Assembly: GCF_009857815.1 (NCBI RefSeq)
Contig: NZ_WVVW01000002.1
Span: forward strand, 372,001-436,000
DNA length: 64,000 nucleotides
Direction: 5' to 3'
Source of the DNA: Pseudomaricurvus sp. HS19
Lineage (GTDB): Bacteria; Pseudomonadota; Gammaproteobacteria; Pseudomonadales; Cellvibrionaceae
The notes beneath the pieces were generated by a model. That model worked only from the letters and a program-made list of their open reading frames with translations. It was not told the DNA's origin and searched no databases. Every line of letters begins with the position of its first letter. The stretch's first letter is position 1. Below, in pieces: positions 9,216 to 19,188 of the stretch. Made by a program: the position numbers and the translations under genes.

Positions 9216-9557
9216 AGGAAACTCCTGACTATTATTCTCACTGGGAGTGCAAAACCAGTATTGCACAAGGGATTTTCACAAACATGGAAAATGCTTTGAT
9301 TTATTGGATCGTTTATACATAAAGCATTTGATTTAAAGCACAGCAGGAAATAATAAAAAACCTTCTGAAATTAACGACGTTTGGCTTTGAAGTTAATCGG
9401 AGTTAAAAAAATATCCGGAAACAGTTTCGGTAACAGATTCAGAAATATGAGTAAATGATTCACACACACCGATAGTGGCTATTGCCTGAACCTCGAAATA
9501 ACACCGTTTTTATTAGTATTAAAAATATAAATAGCTGCAGATATAAGAAAACAAATT
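9216..9557. other. AT-rich divergent intergenic region
   Basis: About 340 bp between the Yip1-like gene (-) and the DUF2970 gene (+). It is markedly richer in A and T than its surroundings and must hold both promoters. AT-rich -10-like stretches occur (for example near 9514-9535). I see no convincing paired -35/-10, no RNA gene and no coding frame with a ribosome-binding site. Confidence 0.6.
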
Positions 9558-9752
9558 ATGAATCGATTTTTCAGCCTGCTTAAAAGTGTTACCGGCGCCT
9601 TCCTCGGCGTTCAGAGCGGCAAGCAATTGGACAATGATGCCGAAGAAAAAAGTGTCTGGCCTTTTGTGATCACCGGCATATTTATGACAGTTTTGCTTGT
9701 TATCGGCATCGCTGCGGCGGTTCGGATAGTTTTGACAAACATCAGCGGTTAA
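9558..9752 (+). CDS. DUF2970 small membrane protein
   Basis: 64 residues: an amphipathic N-terminus (NRFFSLLKSVTGAFLGVQSG), a short acidic linker, and one transmembrane helix (about residues 32-60, WPFVITGIFMTVLLVIGIAA). The LLKSV..AFxGVQS pattern is that of DUF2970, a family of unknown role often found close to respiratory genes. It lies 137 bp before coxB on the same strand, so it may be transcribed with the oxidase cluster or from its own promoter in the AT-rich region upstream. The Shine-Dalgarno is poor. Confidence 0.78.
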   Translation: MNRFFSLLKSVTGAFLGVQSGKQLDNDAEEKSVWPFVITGIFMTVLLVIGIAAAVRIVLTNISG

Positions 9753-9889
9753 ATTAGTTTCAGGCTGTCAAAGGCTGCAATTTTGACCCGCAGGATTCGT
9801 CGCGCCTGCGCACCTCTGGCTCGCATTGATCGCACGTCAGAACACGGACAGACCACTTCAATAATTACAAAAAGACAGGCACGTTGATT

Positions 9890-11050
9890 ATGGATACTTC
9901 TGTGTGTCGGTGGCTGAACGCGCCACTGTCCCGGCTGCTGCAAGCTGCCCTTGTTTTATCTCTCCTGCCCCAGGACGCTGCCGCAGAGATACCGCTCAAC
10001 ATGCCGGTAGGTGTCACCGACATCAGCCGTTCGGTCTACGACCTGCACATGACCATTTTCTGGATCTGCGTTGCCATTGCGGTGGTGGTGTTCGGTGTCA
10101 TGTTCTGGTCCATTATTCATCACCGTAAATCCAAAGGCGCCAAAGCCGCCCACTTTCACGAAAACACCGTGGTGGAAATCATCTGGACGCTGATCCCCAT
10201 GGCGATCCTTATTGCCATGGCCATTCCCGCCACCGCAACGCTGGTTAAAATGTACGACACCAGCGATGCCGAGGTGGACATCCAGGTGACCGGCTACCAA
10301 TGGAAATGGCATTACAAGTACCTGGATCAGGACGTGGAATTCTTTTCCAACCTTTCAACACCACGAGAGCAAATAGAGAATACTGCTGAAAAAAGCGAAC
10401 ACTACCTCCTCGAAGTGGACAACGCGCTGGTGATACCAACCGGCAAGAAAGTGCGCTTCCTGATTACCTCCAATGATGTCATTCACTCCTGGTGGGTACC
10501 CCATCTGGCGGTCAAGAAGGATGCCATTCCCGGATTTATCAATGAGTCGTGGGCCATCGTCAACGAGCCCGGCGTCTATCGCGGCCAGTGCGCCGAACTG
10601 TGTGGCAAGGACCACGGCTTTATGCCCATCGTTGTCGATGCCCGCTCACCGGAAGACTACCAACAGTGGCTGCTGGCCAAGCAGGAAGAGAAAGAACAGC
10701 AGGCTCAGCAGGCAGCTGCAGCGACAGCCCGCACCTGGACCCATGAAGAACTTATGGCGGAAGGGGAAAAAGTTTACGCCCGCGCCTGCGCTGCCTGCCA
10801 CCAGCCCTCCGGTGCCGGCATGCCACCGGTATTCCCGTCACTGATCAAGAGCCCGATTACCACCGGCGATATCAATGCCCACATAGATATCGTCGTGCGC
10901 GGCAAACCTGGCACCGCCATGCAGGCGTTTGGCAACCAGCTGACCCCGGCCGAAGTGGCGGCGGTCGTTACCTATGAGCGTAACGCCTGGGGCAACGACA
11001 CAGGCGATACAGTGACGCCCACAGACGTTCAGGAACACAACGCACAATAA
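9890..11050 (+). CDS. coxB: Cytochrome c oxidase subunit II with fused cytochrome c domain
   Basis: Accepts electrons from cytochrome c at the binuclear CuA centre on the periplasmic side and passes them to subunit I. The 386 residues show a signal peptide (about 1-30), two transmembrane helices (about 50-75 and 90-115) and the cupredoxin domain. Its CuA ligands lie in [14 protein letters not shown] (Cys234, Cys238, then His and Met). A C-terminal class I cytochrome c follows with CAACH heme site at 300-304. This is the caa3-like architecture. I use the ATG at 9890; a TTG two codons earlier is possible. First gene of the coxB-coxA-ctaG-coxC run. Confidence 0.96.
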   Translation: MDTSVCRWLNAPLSRLLQAALVLSLLPQDAAAEIPLNMPVGVTDISRSVYDLHMTIFWICVAIAVVVFGVMFWSIIHHRKSKGAKAAHFHENTVVEIIWTLIPMAILIAMAIPATATLVKMYDTSDAEVDIQVTGYQWKWHYKYLDQDVEFFSNLSTPREQIENTAEKSEHYLLEVDNALVIPTGKKVRFLITSNDVIHSWWVPHLAVKKDAIPGFINESWAIVNEPGVYRGQCAELCGKDHGFMPIVVDARSPEDYQQWLLAKQEEKEQQAQQAAAATARTWTHEELMAEGEKVYARACAACHQPSGAGMPPVFPSLIKSPITTGDINAHIDIVVRGKPGTAMQAFGNQLTPAEVAAVVTYERNAWGNDTGDTVTPTDVQEHNAQ

Positions 11051-11099
11051 TCTCGCATCAGAACAGCGATCAGATAACGATTTACATTCGGAGAGGACT

Positions 11100-12686
11100 A
11101 TGGACGCGGCCAGCGACATTGCGCATGAAGCTCAGCATCATCACGGACCGGCCAGCGGTTTAAGTCGCTGGGTGTTCACCACCAACCACAAGGACATCGG
11201 CACACTGTACATGTGGTTCTCGTTCCTGATGTTTCTTACCGGCGGCAGCATGGCGCTGGTGATCCGGGCGGAACTTTTCCAGCCCGGACTGCAGCTGGTG
11301 GATCCCGGTTTCTTCAATCAAATGACCACCATGCACGGCCTGATCATGGTGTTCGGGGCAGTGATGCCCGCCTTTGTCGGCCTCGCCAACTGGCTGATCC
11401 CGATGATGGTGGGCGCGCCTGACATGGCCCTGCCACGCATGAACAACCTCAGCTTCTGGATCCTGCCGTTTGCCTTTACGATGCTGCTGATGACCCTGTT
11501 TATGGATGGCGGCGCACCCAATTTCGGCTGGACGTTTTATGCACCGCTGAGCACTCAATACGCACCACCCACGGTCAACTACTTTATCTTTGGTGTTCAT
11601 TTGATGGGTATCTCATCCATCATGGGCGCCATCAATGTCATCGCCACCATTTTTAATATGCGCGCCCCCGGCATGACCCTGATGAAGATGCCACTGTTTG
11701 TCTGGACCTGGCTGATTACCGCGTTTCTGCTGCTGGCGGCCATGCCGGTGCTGGCTTGCGTGGTCACCATGATGCTGTTCGACATCAACTTCGGTACCAG
11801 CTTTTTCAATGCTGCCGGCGGTGGCGACCCCGTGCTCTTCCAGCACCTGTTCTGGTTCTTCGGTCACCCCGAGGTGTACATCATGATCCTGCCGGCGTTT
11901 GGCATCGTCTCGCAGATCATCCCCACCTTCAGCCGCAAACCCTTGTTTGGCTACGCCTCCATGGTCTACGCCACCGCCTCCATTGCCCTGCTTTCCTTTA
12001 TTGTCTGGGCCCACCACATGTTTACCGTCGGCATGCCGCTGGCCGGCGAGCTGTTCTTTATGTACGCCACCATGCTCATTGCCGTACCTACAGGTGTGAA
12101 AGTGTTTAACTGGATCAGCACCATGTTTCGTGGCTCCCTGACGTTTGAAACACCCATGCTGTTTGCCATTGCTTTCATCGTACTGTTTACCATTGGTGGC
12201 TTCTCCGGCTTGATGCTGGCCATCTCACCGGCTGACTTCCAGTACCACGACACCTATTTCGTAGTGGCACACTTCCACTATGTACTTGTACCCGGTGCCG
12301 TGTTTGCAATTATCGCCGCTGTCTACTACTGGCTGCCTAAATGGTGTGGTCGCATGTATGACGAACGCCTGGGTAAAATTCATTTCTGGTGGTCCTTTAT
12401 CGGCCTCAACCTGACCTTCTTCCCCATGCACTTTATCGGCCTCGCCGGCATGCCGCGCCGCATTCCGGATTACGCCCTGCAGTTTGCCGACTTTAATATG
12501 CTGGCGAGCATTGGCGGCTTTGTGTTTGGTTTTGCCCAGGTTTTCTTCCTCTTTATCGTCATCCGATGCATCACCAGTGGCGAGAAGGCTGCCGCCAACC
12601 CATGGGAAGGTGCAGAAGGACTGGAGTGGACCCTGCCATCGCCTGCGCCCTACCACAGCTTCGGCACACCACCAAAAATTGATTAA
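11100..12686 (+). CDS. coxA: Cytochrome c oxidase subunit I
   Basis: Catalytic subunit of the aa3-type oxidase, carrying low-spin heme a and the heme a3-CuB site where oxygen is reduced and protons are pumped. The 528 residues form the 12-helix heme-copper oxidase core. [16 protein letters not shown] opens it, [16 protein letters not shown] contains a heme ligand His, [19 protein letters not shown] contains the CuB His and the cross-linked Tyr, [10 protein letters not shown] contains the two further CuB His, and [14 protein letters not shown] contains the heme His pair. GGAGAGG stands just before the ATG at 11100. The K-channel Tyr in HPEVY marks it as type A. Confidence 0.98.
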   Translation: MDAASDIAHEAQHHHGPASGLSRWVFTTNHKDIGTLYMWFSFLMFLTGGSMALVIRAELFQPGLQLVDPGFFNQMTTMHGLIMVFGAVMPAFVGLANWLIPMMVGAPDMALPRMNNLSFWILPFAFTMLLMTLFMDGGAPNFGWTFYAPLSTQYAPPTVNYFIFGVHLMGISSIMGAINVIATIFNMRAPGMTLMKMPLFVWTWLITAFLLLAAMPVLACVVTMMLFDINFGTSFFNAAGGGDPVLFQHLFWFFGHPEVYIMILPAFGIVSQIIPTFSRKPLFGYASMVYATASIALLSFIVWAHHMFTVGMPLAGELFFMYATMLIAVPTGVKVFNWISTMFRGSLTFETPMLFAIAFIVLFTIGGFSGLMLAISPADFQYHDTYFVVAHFHYVLVPGAVFAIIAAVYYWLPKWCGRMYDERLGKIHFWWSFIGLNLTFFPMHFIGLAGMPRRIPDYALQFADFNMLASIGGFVFGFAQVFFLFIVIRCITSGEKAAANPWEGAEGLEWTLPSPAPYHSFGTPPKID

Positions 12687-12713
12687 CGCCCGTCCAGAGT
12701 GAGACGCCAGAAC

Positions 12714-13268
12714 ATGCAACCGAACTCCCGCAAAACACTGGTATTGGCGACCCTGATTCCGATTGTGATGTTCGGTTTCGGATTTGCCCTGGTCCCCCTT
12801 TACGATGTGTTCTGCCGGGTCACCGGGCTCAACGGAAAGGTAAACACCTCGCCACTGACGGAGGCGGAACAGCGCAACAGGAACAACCAGCAGGAGACAA
12901 TGTCCCGCGGGGTGCGCGTGCAGTTTGTCACCATGAACAATGGCGACATGCCGTGGGAATTTGCGCCGCTGGAACACGACGCCGTCAAGGTACAGACCGG
13001 CGAGGATTTCACGGCCATGTTCCGCGTTACCAACACCACCGATCGTTTTATGCAGGGTCGCGCCGTACCCAGCGTCAGTCCTTCGGAGGCGGCGCAGTAT
13101 TTTCACAAGGTGCAATGCTTCTGCTTTGACCAGCAGGACCTTGAGGCCGGTGAGTCACTGGATATGCCCGTGGTCTTCGAGGTGGACAAAGAACTGCCGG
13201 ACCACATTCGGACCATCACACTGGCCTATACTTTGTTTGACGTTACCCAGGTGGCCAATAACAACTGA
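12714..13268 (+). CDS. ctaG: Cytochrome c oxidase assembly protein CtaG (Cox11 family)
   Basis: Membrane-anchored copper chaperone that delivers Cu to the CuB site of subunit I. The 184-residue protein has a short cytoplasmic tail, one transmembrane helix (about 7-30, TLVLATLIPIVMFGFGFALV), then the periplasmic Cox11 domain. YDVFCRVTG follows the helix and the copper-binding CFCF motif is in KVQCFCFDQQ. I start at ATG 12714; the frame is also open from a GTG at 12699, whose bases GTGAG probably serve as the ribosome-binding site. Located between coxA and coxC as in pseudomonads. Confidence 0.94.
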   Translation: MQPNSRKTLVLATLIPIVMFGFGFALVPLYDVFCRVTGLNGKVNTSPLTEAEQRNRNNQQETMSRGVRVQFVTMNNGDMPWEFAPLEHDAVKVQTGEDFTAMFRVTNTTDRFMQGRAVPSVSPSEAAQYFHKVQCFCFDQQDLEAGESLDMPVVFEVDKELPDHIRTITLAYTLFDVTQVANNN

Positions 13269-13334
13269 GCAATAAGTTAACCAAACAGAAGGGTGCCAAC
13301 AGCCGTATCTGCACCATCACAGGAGAGCATGTGT

Positions 13335-14198
13335 ATGAGTCAGCAGCACTACTATGTACCGGAACAAAGCCACTGGCCGATTGTGGCCGCCGTCAGCCTG
13401 TTTCTTTTGGCAGCCGGCACTGCACACGCCCTGATCCACGGTCAGAGCCTGCTGCTGCTGATTGGCCTGGTCGGCGTGATCTATCTTTTTGTCGGCTGGT
13501 TTTCTACCGTTGTGAAAGAGAACCAGGAGGGATTACTCAACGATCCCCAGGTAGACCGCTCCTTCCGCCTCGGCATGAGCTGGTTCATCTTTTCCGAAGT
13601 GATGTTTTTTGCAGCCCTGTTCGGGGCCCTGTTTTATGTGCGCCACCTGGCTGTGCCGTGGCTGGCAGGCGAAGGCGACAAGCCCATGAATGTGCTGCTG
13701 TGGCCGGAGTTTATCAACAGCTGGCCGGTGATGAACCCGCCGGACACCCAGCTTTTCCAGGGGCCCACCACGACGGTTGATCCCTGGCACCTGCCACTGC
13801 TGAACACCCTGCTGCTGGTGACTTCCAGCATCACCCTCACCTTTGCCCACCACGCCCTCAAGCACGAAAAGCGCATCACCGCGATTAACTGGATGCTGGC
13901 CACCATTGCCCTCGGCATCGCTTTCCTGTTTGTACAGGCCTATGAGTACTACGAAGCCTACACCCATTTGGGGCTGACCCTGCACGCCGGCATTTATGGA
14001 GGCACGTTCTTTATCCTTACCGGCTTCCACGGTATGCACGTCACACTGGGTACGATCATTTTGATTGTGATCACCGGACGTCTGATGCGCGGCCACTTTT
14101 CACCACAGCGACACTTCGGTTTTGAGGCCAGCGCCTGGTACTGGCACTTTGTGGATGTAGTGTGGCTGGGGCTGTTTATCTTCGTCTACGTACTCTGA
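13335..14198 (+). CDS. coxC: Cytochrome c oxidase subunit III
   Basis: Non-catalytic core subunit that stabilises the oxidase during turnover. The 287 residues have seven predicted transmembrane helices and family stretches such as SFRLGMSWFIFSEVMFFAAL, THLGLTLHAGIYGGTFFILT and GFHGMHVTLGTIIL, ending FVDVVWLGLFIFVYVL. The ATG at 13335 is preceded at nine bases by AGGAG; the longer reading from 13293 is not supported. It ends 15 bp from the stop of the convergent DUF2909 gene, and no terminator hairpin is visible in that gap. Confidence 0.96.
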   Translation: MSQQHYYVPEQSHWPIVAAVSLFLLAAGTAHALIHGQSLLLLIGLVGVIYLFVGWFSTVVKENQEGLLNDPQVDRSFRLGMSWFIFSEVMFFAALFGALFYVRHLAVPWLAGEGDKPMNVLLWPEFINSWPVMNPPDTQLFQGPTTTVDPWHLPLLNTLLLVTSSITLTFAHHALKHEKRITAINWMLATIALGIAFLFVQAYEYYEAYTHLGLTLHAGIYGGTFFILTGFHGMHVTLGTIILIVITGRLMRGHFSPQRHFGFEASAWYWHFVDVVWLGLFIFVYVL

Positions 14199-14213
14199 AG
14201 CAATAACGGTTTG

Positions 14214-14423
14214 TCACCAGGGCGCCTGGTTGTGCAAGGTGCCAGTGGCAAAACCGATAATGAGGCACAGCAGGATCAGAACCGCCAGTGAGATACGGAA
14301 TTTAAGTGACGTCAGCAGGCGCTGCTGTGGAGCTTCCCCCTGATCCTTCATCAGGAAGTAGAAGCCAAATGACAGGCTGACAAGCATCAGAAAAAACAGA
14401 AAAAGAATAAAGAGTTTCAGCAT
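14214..14423 (-). CDS. DUF2909 twin-helix membrane protein
   Basis: 69 residues with two transmembrane helices: FILFLFFLMLVSLSFGFYFL and ISLAVLILLCLIIGFATGTL. They are joined by a short polar loop containing KDQGEAPQQRLLTSLKFR. This pattern is that of the DUF2909 family, regularly encoded in antisense orientation between coxC and the SURF1 gene in Pseudomonas-like oxidase clusters. Its role is unknown; the conserved position suggests oxidase biogenesis. The ATG at 14423 lies 52 bp from the SURF1 start on the other strand, so a compact divergent promoter is expected there. Confidence 0.83.
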   Translation of the reverse strand: MLKLFILFLFFLMLVSLSFGFYFLMKDQGEAPQQRLLTSLKFRISLAVLILLCLIIGFATGTLHNQAPW

Positions 14424-14475
14424 GGGAGCTCCCCGCCCGGCTGCAAAGTTGTCCTCAGTATAGCGGCAGTTGTAA

Positions 14476-15234
14476 ATGTACCGGCAATGGATTTGGTGTT
14501 TTTGCTTGTTTCTTCTCGGCGGTGTCGGCACGTCACTCTGTCTGTGGCAATGGCACAAGGCCGAGCGCAAGGAGTTGTGGCAAGCACAAGGCTCCTCTGT
14601 GCTGACATTGCAACAGTGGCGCCAGCAAATCACACCTGACACCACGCCAGACGACGACTCGACACCGGAAGCGTGGCTCGGCCAGCAACTGCAGGTGACA
14701 GGTCATTTTCTGCCGGGCTTCAGTGCCTTTCTCGACAATCAGATTCATAACGGCAAGGCCGGCCTGGACGTGCTGGCACTGCTGCGTACCAACAGCGGCG
14801 ACACCCTGCTGGTCAATCGCGGCTGGATTGAGTGGCCGGATCGCAACACGCTGCCGGAGGTCTCGCTGCCAGAGGGAACCATCACGCTGCAAGGTACGCT
14901 CTATCCCTTCAGTCGTCCCGGGCTCACCCTGGGTGACTATCCGGAAATTCAGGCAGCACCGCAGCGCCTGCCCTGGGTGGAGAGGGAGAAGTTGCAACAG
15001 GCGCTGGGCGTCACACTGCTCAACGCCGAGTTACGGGTTGCGGCAAACCAGCCGCAGATGTTCCTGCCACACTGGCAGTTATCGGTTATTACACCGGCCA
15101 AACACCGGGCTTACGCCTGGCAGTGGGCCGCTCTCACCTTGCTAGCATGGGGTTATGCATTATGGATAGTGTTTCAGGCTCTGCGTCGTCCGCCGGCGCT
15201 CCACCGATCCGGCGCGCGAAATTCAAACTGCTGA
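14476..15234 (+). CDS. SURF1 family cytochrome oxidase biogenesis protein
   Basis: Membrane protein involved in heme a insertion into subunit I. The 252 residues show the SURF1 arrangement of two helices flanking a periplasmic domain. The N-terminal helix is WIWCFCLFLLGGVGTSLCLW followed by QWHKAERK. Then come LQVTGHFLPG, VNRGWIEWPD and the C-terminal signature KHRAYAWQWAALTLLAWGYAL. The identity is clear although such proteins diverge strongly. Its last 73 bases overlap the start of the next gene in another frame, implying translational coupling. First gene of the surf1 - Sco-like - ctaA - ctaB run. Confidence 0.9.
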   Translation: MYRQWIWCFCLFLLGGVGTSLCLWQWHKAERKELWQAQGSSVLTLQQWRQQITPDTTPDDDSTPEAWLGQQLQVTGHFLPGFSAFLDNQIHNGKAGLDVLALLRTNSGDTLLVNRGWIEWPDRNTLPEVSLPEGTITLQGTLYPFSRPGLTLGDYPEIQAAPQRLPWVEREKLQQALGVTLLNAELRVAANQPQMFLPHWQLSVITPAKHRAYAWQWAALTLLAWGYALWIVFQALRRPPALHRSGARNSNC

Positions 15235-15725
15235 TGCTGCTGCTCATCGGCTTCGCGCCGATGTTAAGCGCCTGGGCGCTGTACCTGGGGCAGTGGCAAC
15301 CGCAGACAAATACCGCCCGCGGAGCGTTGATGCAACCGGCGCTGACAGCAGAGCAGTGGTGGCCGGCAGCCAATACCGACTCGCTGGAACAGCTGCACGG
15401 TCACTGGCTGATTGTGGAAGTACTGCCCGCTGACTGTGACCGGAATTGCGTGCAACAACTGCAACAGGTGACGCAGCTGCACCTGGCACTGGGCAAGGAG
15501 GCGGAGCGGGTGCGTCGCGTCTGGTTCGGTACCACCACCCCCACCCAGGCCGACGATCCCTACCTGCAAATCCTGCCCCACAGCGACCTGCAGGTTCCGC
15601 AACAGCGCCAGCGTTTTATCGTCGACCCACTGGGCAATCTGGTACTCACCTACACACAGGATCAGGACCTTCGTGATCTGCTGAAGGATCTTAAAAAGCT
15701 GCTCAAGGCCTCCAGCATCGGCTAA
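15162..15725 (+). CDS. Membrane-anchored Sco/thioredoxin-like protein of the oxidase cluster
   Basis: 187 residues: an N-terminal cytoplasmic stretch, one transmembrane helix (about 22-42, KLLMLLLIGFAPMLSAWALY), then a periplasmic domain. It contains a CxxxC pair, Cys92 and Cys96 in PADCDRNCVQQL, and later RFIVDPLGNLVLTY. Both resemble the copper-binding CxxxC and the IDPxG strand of SCO1/SenC proteins. The third Sco copper ligand, a His normally near the DH pair, is not seen, so copper binding is uncertain. Homologues in the same place of pseudomonad cox clusters are annotated hypothetical. The start is deep inside the SURF1 gene; ATG 15162 is preferred over GTG 15123. Confidence 0.75.
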   Translation: MDSVSGSASSAGAPPIRRAKFKLLMLLLIGFAPMLSAWALYLGQWQPQTNTARGALMQPALTAEQWWPAANTDSLEQLHGHWLIVEVLPADCDRNCVQQLQQVTQLHLALGKEAERVRRVWFGTTTPTQADDPYLQILPHSDLQVPQQRQRFIVDPLGNLVLTYTQDQDLRDLLKDLKKLLKASSIG

Positions 15726-15737
15726 CAGGGAACGGCT

Positions 15738-16832
15738 ATGTCCTCAATCCAGTCTTCAATCCAATCCGCCTTCCGCCTCAGTGCCTGCGCCGTGCTGCTG
15801 GCAGCGATTGTCGTCACCCTCGGTGCCTACACCCGACTGGCCGATGCCGGCCTCGGCTGTCCCGACTGGCCAGGCTGCTACGGCTTCCTGACCGTGCCCC
15901 AATCCGAAGTCCATATCGTGATCGCCGAAGCCCGCTTTCCGGAAACCCCGGTGGAAGCGCACAAGGGCTGGGCCGAGATGGTCCATCGCTATGTAGCCGG
16001 CATTCTGGGAGTGCTCATAGCCGCACTGGCCTGCATGGCCATCAGGCAGCGCCGCACCCCCGGCTATCCACTGGGGTTGAGCCTCGGGCTTTTGCTGCTG
16101 GTGGTGGTGCAGGCCGCCTTCGGCATGTGGACGGTGACGCTTAAATTGTGGCCCCAGGTGGTCACCCTGCACCTGCTGGGCGGCTTCGCTACCCTGAGCC
16201 TGCTGCTGGTACTCACCCTGCGCCTGCGCCACCTTATCCGACAACCTGCAGACGCCCCCGAGAGCCTTCTGCAGCTAGCCGGTGCACCCCGCCTTTTGAT
16301 GTGGCTGGCGCTGATGCTGGTCATTGGCCAGATAGCCCTCGGCGGCTGGACCAGTGCCAACTACGCCGCCTATGCCTGTCCCGATTTCCCAACCTGCCAC
16401 GGTGAGTGGTGGCCGGAGCAAATGGCTTTGGACAAGGGGCTCAACATCACCCAGCACGTGGGCCCCAACTACCTCGGCGGCCAACTCGAAGGGCCGGCCA
16501 GGGTGGGCATTCACATGATGCACCGGCTTGGCGCCCTCACTGTCACTCTGGTGCTCAGCCTGCTCTGTGTGGCGCTGTGGCGGCGGCAGCTGCGGGGCGA
16601 AGCAACAGCAGTTTTGGCCGCACTCGCACTGCAGCTGGCCATAGGTATTGCCAACGTCTTCTGGCAATTCCCGTTGCTACTGGCGCTGGCCCACAACAGC
16701 GGCGCGGCGTTGCTGTTACTGGTTCTCTGCGCCCTGCTCACTCAACACTACCTCGCACGCTCCCTTTCCCATTCCCGCTCCCGCAACAAGGAACTGACTT
16801 ATGAAAACCACCAAACCTGCCCTGCGGGCTGA
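15738..16832 (+). CDS. ctaA: Heme A synthase (COX15 family)
   Basis: Oxidises the C8 methyl of heme O to give heme A for the aa3 oxidase. The 364-residue protein has eight predicted helices in two four-helix halves. Family motifs: LGAYTRLADAGLGCPDWPGC in the first loop, EMVHRYVAGILGV with a heme ligand His, LGGWTSANYAAYACPDFPTC in the second half, MMHRLGALTVTL and LALAHNSGAALLLL. The gene starts 12 bp after the Sco-like gene. Its 3' end overlaps ctaB by 32 bases, so the two are translationally linked. Confidence 0.95.
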   Translation: MSSIQSSIQSAFRLSACAVLLAAIVVTLGAYTRLADAGLGCPDWPGCYGFLTVPQSEVHIVIAEARFPETPVEAHKGWAEMVHRYVAGILGVLIAALACMAIRQRRTPGYPLGLSLGLLLLVVVQAAFGMWTVTLKLWPQVVTLHLLGGFATLSLLLVLTLRLRHLIRQPADAPESLLQLAGAPRLLMWLALMLVIGQIALGGWTSANYAAYACPDFPTCHGEWWPEQMALDKGLNITQHVGPNYLGGQLEGPARVGIHMMHRLGALTVTLVLSLLCVALWRRQLRGEATAVLAALALQLAIGIANVFWQFPLLLALAHNSGAALLLLVLCALLTQHYLARSLSHSRSRNKELTYENHQTCPAG

Positions 16833-17718
16833 CTTCAGCGGTGGGCTGGAGCTGCCACCGCTGCGCACCACCCTTACCGCCTACTACCGCCTGACCAAAC
16901 CAAGGGTAGTGGCCGTCATGCTGCTCACCGCGGTGGTGGGCATGCTACTGGCCAGCGAGCAGGCGATTCCCTGGAACGCCTTGCTGTGGGGAACCATAGG
17001 CATCGGCATGGCCGCCGGTGCCGCCGCTGCGGTCAACCATGTGGTGGACAACCGCATCGACCGTCACATGATCCGCACCCGCGCCCGCCCGTTACCCCAG
17101 GGCGAACTGTCGCCGGCCCACGCGCTGGCGTTTGCCTTCGTGCTTGGCAGCGCCGGGTTGGCGTTGCTGGCCATCGCCGTCAACCCGCTCACCGCCTGGC
17201 TCACCTTTGCTTCCGTCATTGGTTACGCGGTTATCTACAGCGCCTTTCTCAAACGCGCCACACCACAGAACATCACCATCGGTGGCCTGGCCGGTGCAGC
17301 ACCGCCACTGCTGGGCTGGACCGCTGTGACCAACCAGGTGTCGCCGGAGAGCCTGCTGCTGGTGTTGATTATCTTTGCCTGGACGCCACCACACTTCTGG
17401 GCCCTGGCCATTCACAAACGTGACGAATACGCCAACGCCGGTGTGCCCATGTTGCCGGTGACCCACGGCAATGCGTTTACCCGTCTGCAGATTGTGCTCT
17501 ACACCCTGCTGCTGGTGCTCACTACCCTGCTGCCCTTTCTCTACGGCAGTAGCGGCCTGATCTACCTGGCCGGTGTGACCCTGTTGAACATGGAGCAACT
17601 GCGCCGCGTGGCACTGCTGTTCGGTGACAACCGCCAGGCGCCACTGGCACTGTTCCGTTACTCCATTACCTACGTCATGCTGCTGTTTGTGATTCTGCTG
17701 CTGGACCATTACCTCTGA
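16801..17718 (+). CDS. ctaB: Heme O synthase (protoheme IX farnesyltransferase)
   Basis: Transfers farnesyl diphosphate to heme B, making heme O, the substrate of CtaA. At 305 residues it has nine helices and the UbiA-superfamily aspartate motifs: NHVVDNRIDRHM (NxxxDxxxD) and, in the later loop, HKRDEYANAGVPMLPV. The stretch YYRLTKPRVVAVMLLTAVVG is typical of this enzyme. It closes the oxidase cluster. In pseudomonads a senC/sco1 gene normally follows; here an efflux system begins after a 220-bp gap. Confidence 0.96.
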   Translation: MKTTKPALRADFSGGLELPPLRTTLTAYYRLTKPRVVAVMLLTAVVGMLLASEQAIPWNALLWGTIGIGMAAGAAAAVNHVVDNRIDRHMIRTRARPLPQGELSPAHALAFAFVLGSAGLALLAIAVNPLTAWLTFASVIGYAVIYSAFLKRATPQNITIGGLAGAAPPLLGWTAVTNQVSPESLLLVLIIFAWTPPHFWALAIHKRDEYANAGVPMLPVTHGNAFTRLQIVLYTLLLVLTTLLPFLYGSSGLIYLAGVTLLNMEQLRRVALLFGDNRQAPLALFRYSITYVMLLFVILLLDHYL

Positions 17719-17743
17719 TCCGCCTTACCTGATCCTTTCGGAC

Positions 17744-17773
17744 CGTGCCCGCCGCTGACCAATGGCGGGCACG
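17744..17773 (+). terminator. Hairpin after ctaB, possible terminator
   Basis: Perfect 10-bp stem CGTGCCCGCC / GGCGGGCACG with a 10-base loop, 25 bp after the ctaB stop. There is no T-run after it, so it may be a weak or Rho-assisted terminator or an RNA-stabilising structure. Confidence 0.45.
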
Positions 17774-17938
17774 ACCGCTGCCTCCCGCCCGCCGTCTCCG
17801 TCCGCCGTCTCCGCGCGCTAAGCCCCGACACTCCCTGTATGGGACCAAAGAACCCTTACTCCCTGTCGTAAATACCAATATGCTATACAAGTAGCTATCG
17901 GCGGCCCGCGCCTGCCGCAATTGCCCAAGGAATCCGTA

Positions 17939-19156
17939 ATGCCCCCACGCATCTCCCCCTTCCCACGCCTGGCCGCAACCTGTGCCGGCCTGTTGGCCGC
18001 GCTGGCCCTGACAGCCTGTTCCGACAAAGCCCCGGAGGTGCAGGCACCCCCACCCAGCGTGTCGGTCATTGAAGTGGGGACCCAGGACGTCGGCCGCCAC
18101 TCCGAGTACGTCGCCCGTACCGAGGCCTTCAGGACAGTGGAATTGCGCGCACGGGTGGAGGGCACCATCACCCAACGCCTGTTCCGGGAAGGTGATACGG
18201 TGAGCGAAAGCCAGTTGCTGTTTGAAATTGACAGGGAAAACTATCTCGCCGCCTTTGAGCAGGCCAAGGCCAACCTCAGCAGTGCCCAGGTGGAACAGCA
18301 ACGTACCGAACGGGATTACAAGCGCGGCCAGGAGTTGCGGCCCAATGGTTTTATCAGCCAGTCGGACCTGGACACCCTCGCCAGCAACGCTGCCAAGGCG
18401 CAGGCGGCAGAGAAAGCTGCCGAGGCAGCGCTGCAAAATGCCGAGGTCAATCTCAGTTACACCCGCATCAAGGCTCCCTTCACCGGGCGCATCAGTACCG
18501 TGAACTACAACGTTGGCAACCTGGTGGGGCCGGGCAGCAATCCGCTGGCCACCCTGTTACAGGACGATCCCATCTACGTCAGTTTCCAGATGGACGAAGG
18601 TACCTACATCACCTACCTGCAGGCCTCCTCGAAACAGACCGGAGGCGAACCGGTGCCGCCGGCAGACGGGTCACTGGCGCTGTCGCTGGTGCTGCCCAAT
18701 GGCACCGTGCATGACCAGCCGGGGCGATTCAATTACGCCGGCATCAGCATCAACAGCACCACCGGCACCGTTAACCTGCGGGCCGAATTTGCCAACCCCC
18801 GGGGGATCGTGCGCCCGGGCCTCTATGCCACCCTGGTGATCGAGAGCACCGACAAACTGAGCCTGCCCGTTGTCCCCCAATACGCCGTGCAGGAGGGACA
18901 ACAGGGCAAATTTGTACTGATCGTCGACGATGACAACAAAGTGCGGGAGCGCAACATCAGTGTCGGCCGCGCACTCGGCGCCCTCTGGGCGGTGACTGAC
19001 GGACTGCAGCAGGGTGACCGGATAATCGTCGAAGGGTTGCAGAAGGTGCGCACCGGGATTGAAGTTAACCCCCTGCTCAAACTCCTCGATACGCAGACAG
19101 GCACACTGCGCAGCGAACCGGCGACCTCCAGCGCCACCAACCAGCCGGCCAGTTAA
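17939..19156 (+). CDS. RND efflux periplasmic adaptor lipoprotein (MexA/AcrA type)
   Basis: Membrane fusion protein linking the inner-membrane RND pump to an outer-membrane channel. The 405 residues start with a lipoprotein signal whose lipobox LTAC gives an acylated Cys (near residue 26). Then come the lipoyl half-motifs ([20 protein letters not shown] and [20 protein letters not shown]), a long alpha-hairpin between them (about 100-160), a beta-barrel domain and the membrane-proximal domain ([20 protein letters not shown]). The ATG at 17939 has AAGGA upstream. No outer-membrane partner gene follows the pump, so a TolC-like protein encoded elsewhere is expected. Substrates cannot be predicted. 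Confidence 0.93.
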   Translation: MPPRISPFPRLAATCAGLLAALALTACSDKAPEVQAPPPSVSVIEVGTQDVGRHSEYVARTEAFRTVELRARVEGTITQRLFREGDTVSESQLLFEIDRENYLAAFEQAKANLSSAQVEQQRTERDYKRGQELRPNGFISQSDLDTLASNAAKAQAAEKAAEAALQNAEVNLSYTRIKAPFTGRISTVNYNVGNLVGPGSNPLATLLQDDPIYVSFQMDEGTYITYLQASSKQTGGEPVPPADGSLALSLVLPNGTVHDQPGRFNYAGISINSTTGTVNLRAEFANPRGIVRPGLYATLVIESTDKLSLPVVPQYAVQEGQQGKFVLIVDDDNKVRERNISVGRALGALWAVTDGLQQGDRIIVEGLQKVRTGIEVNPLLKLLDTQTGTLRSEPATSSATNQPAS

Positions 19157-19188
19157 GCGGCTGCGGCAGCCAGCGGAAAGGATTGCCT

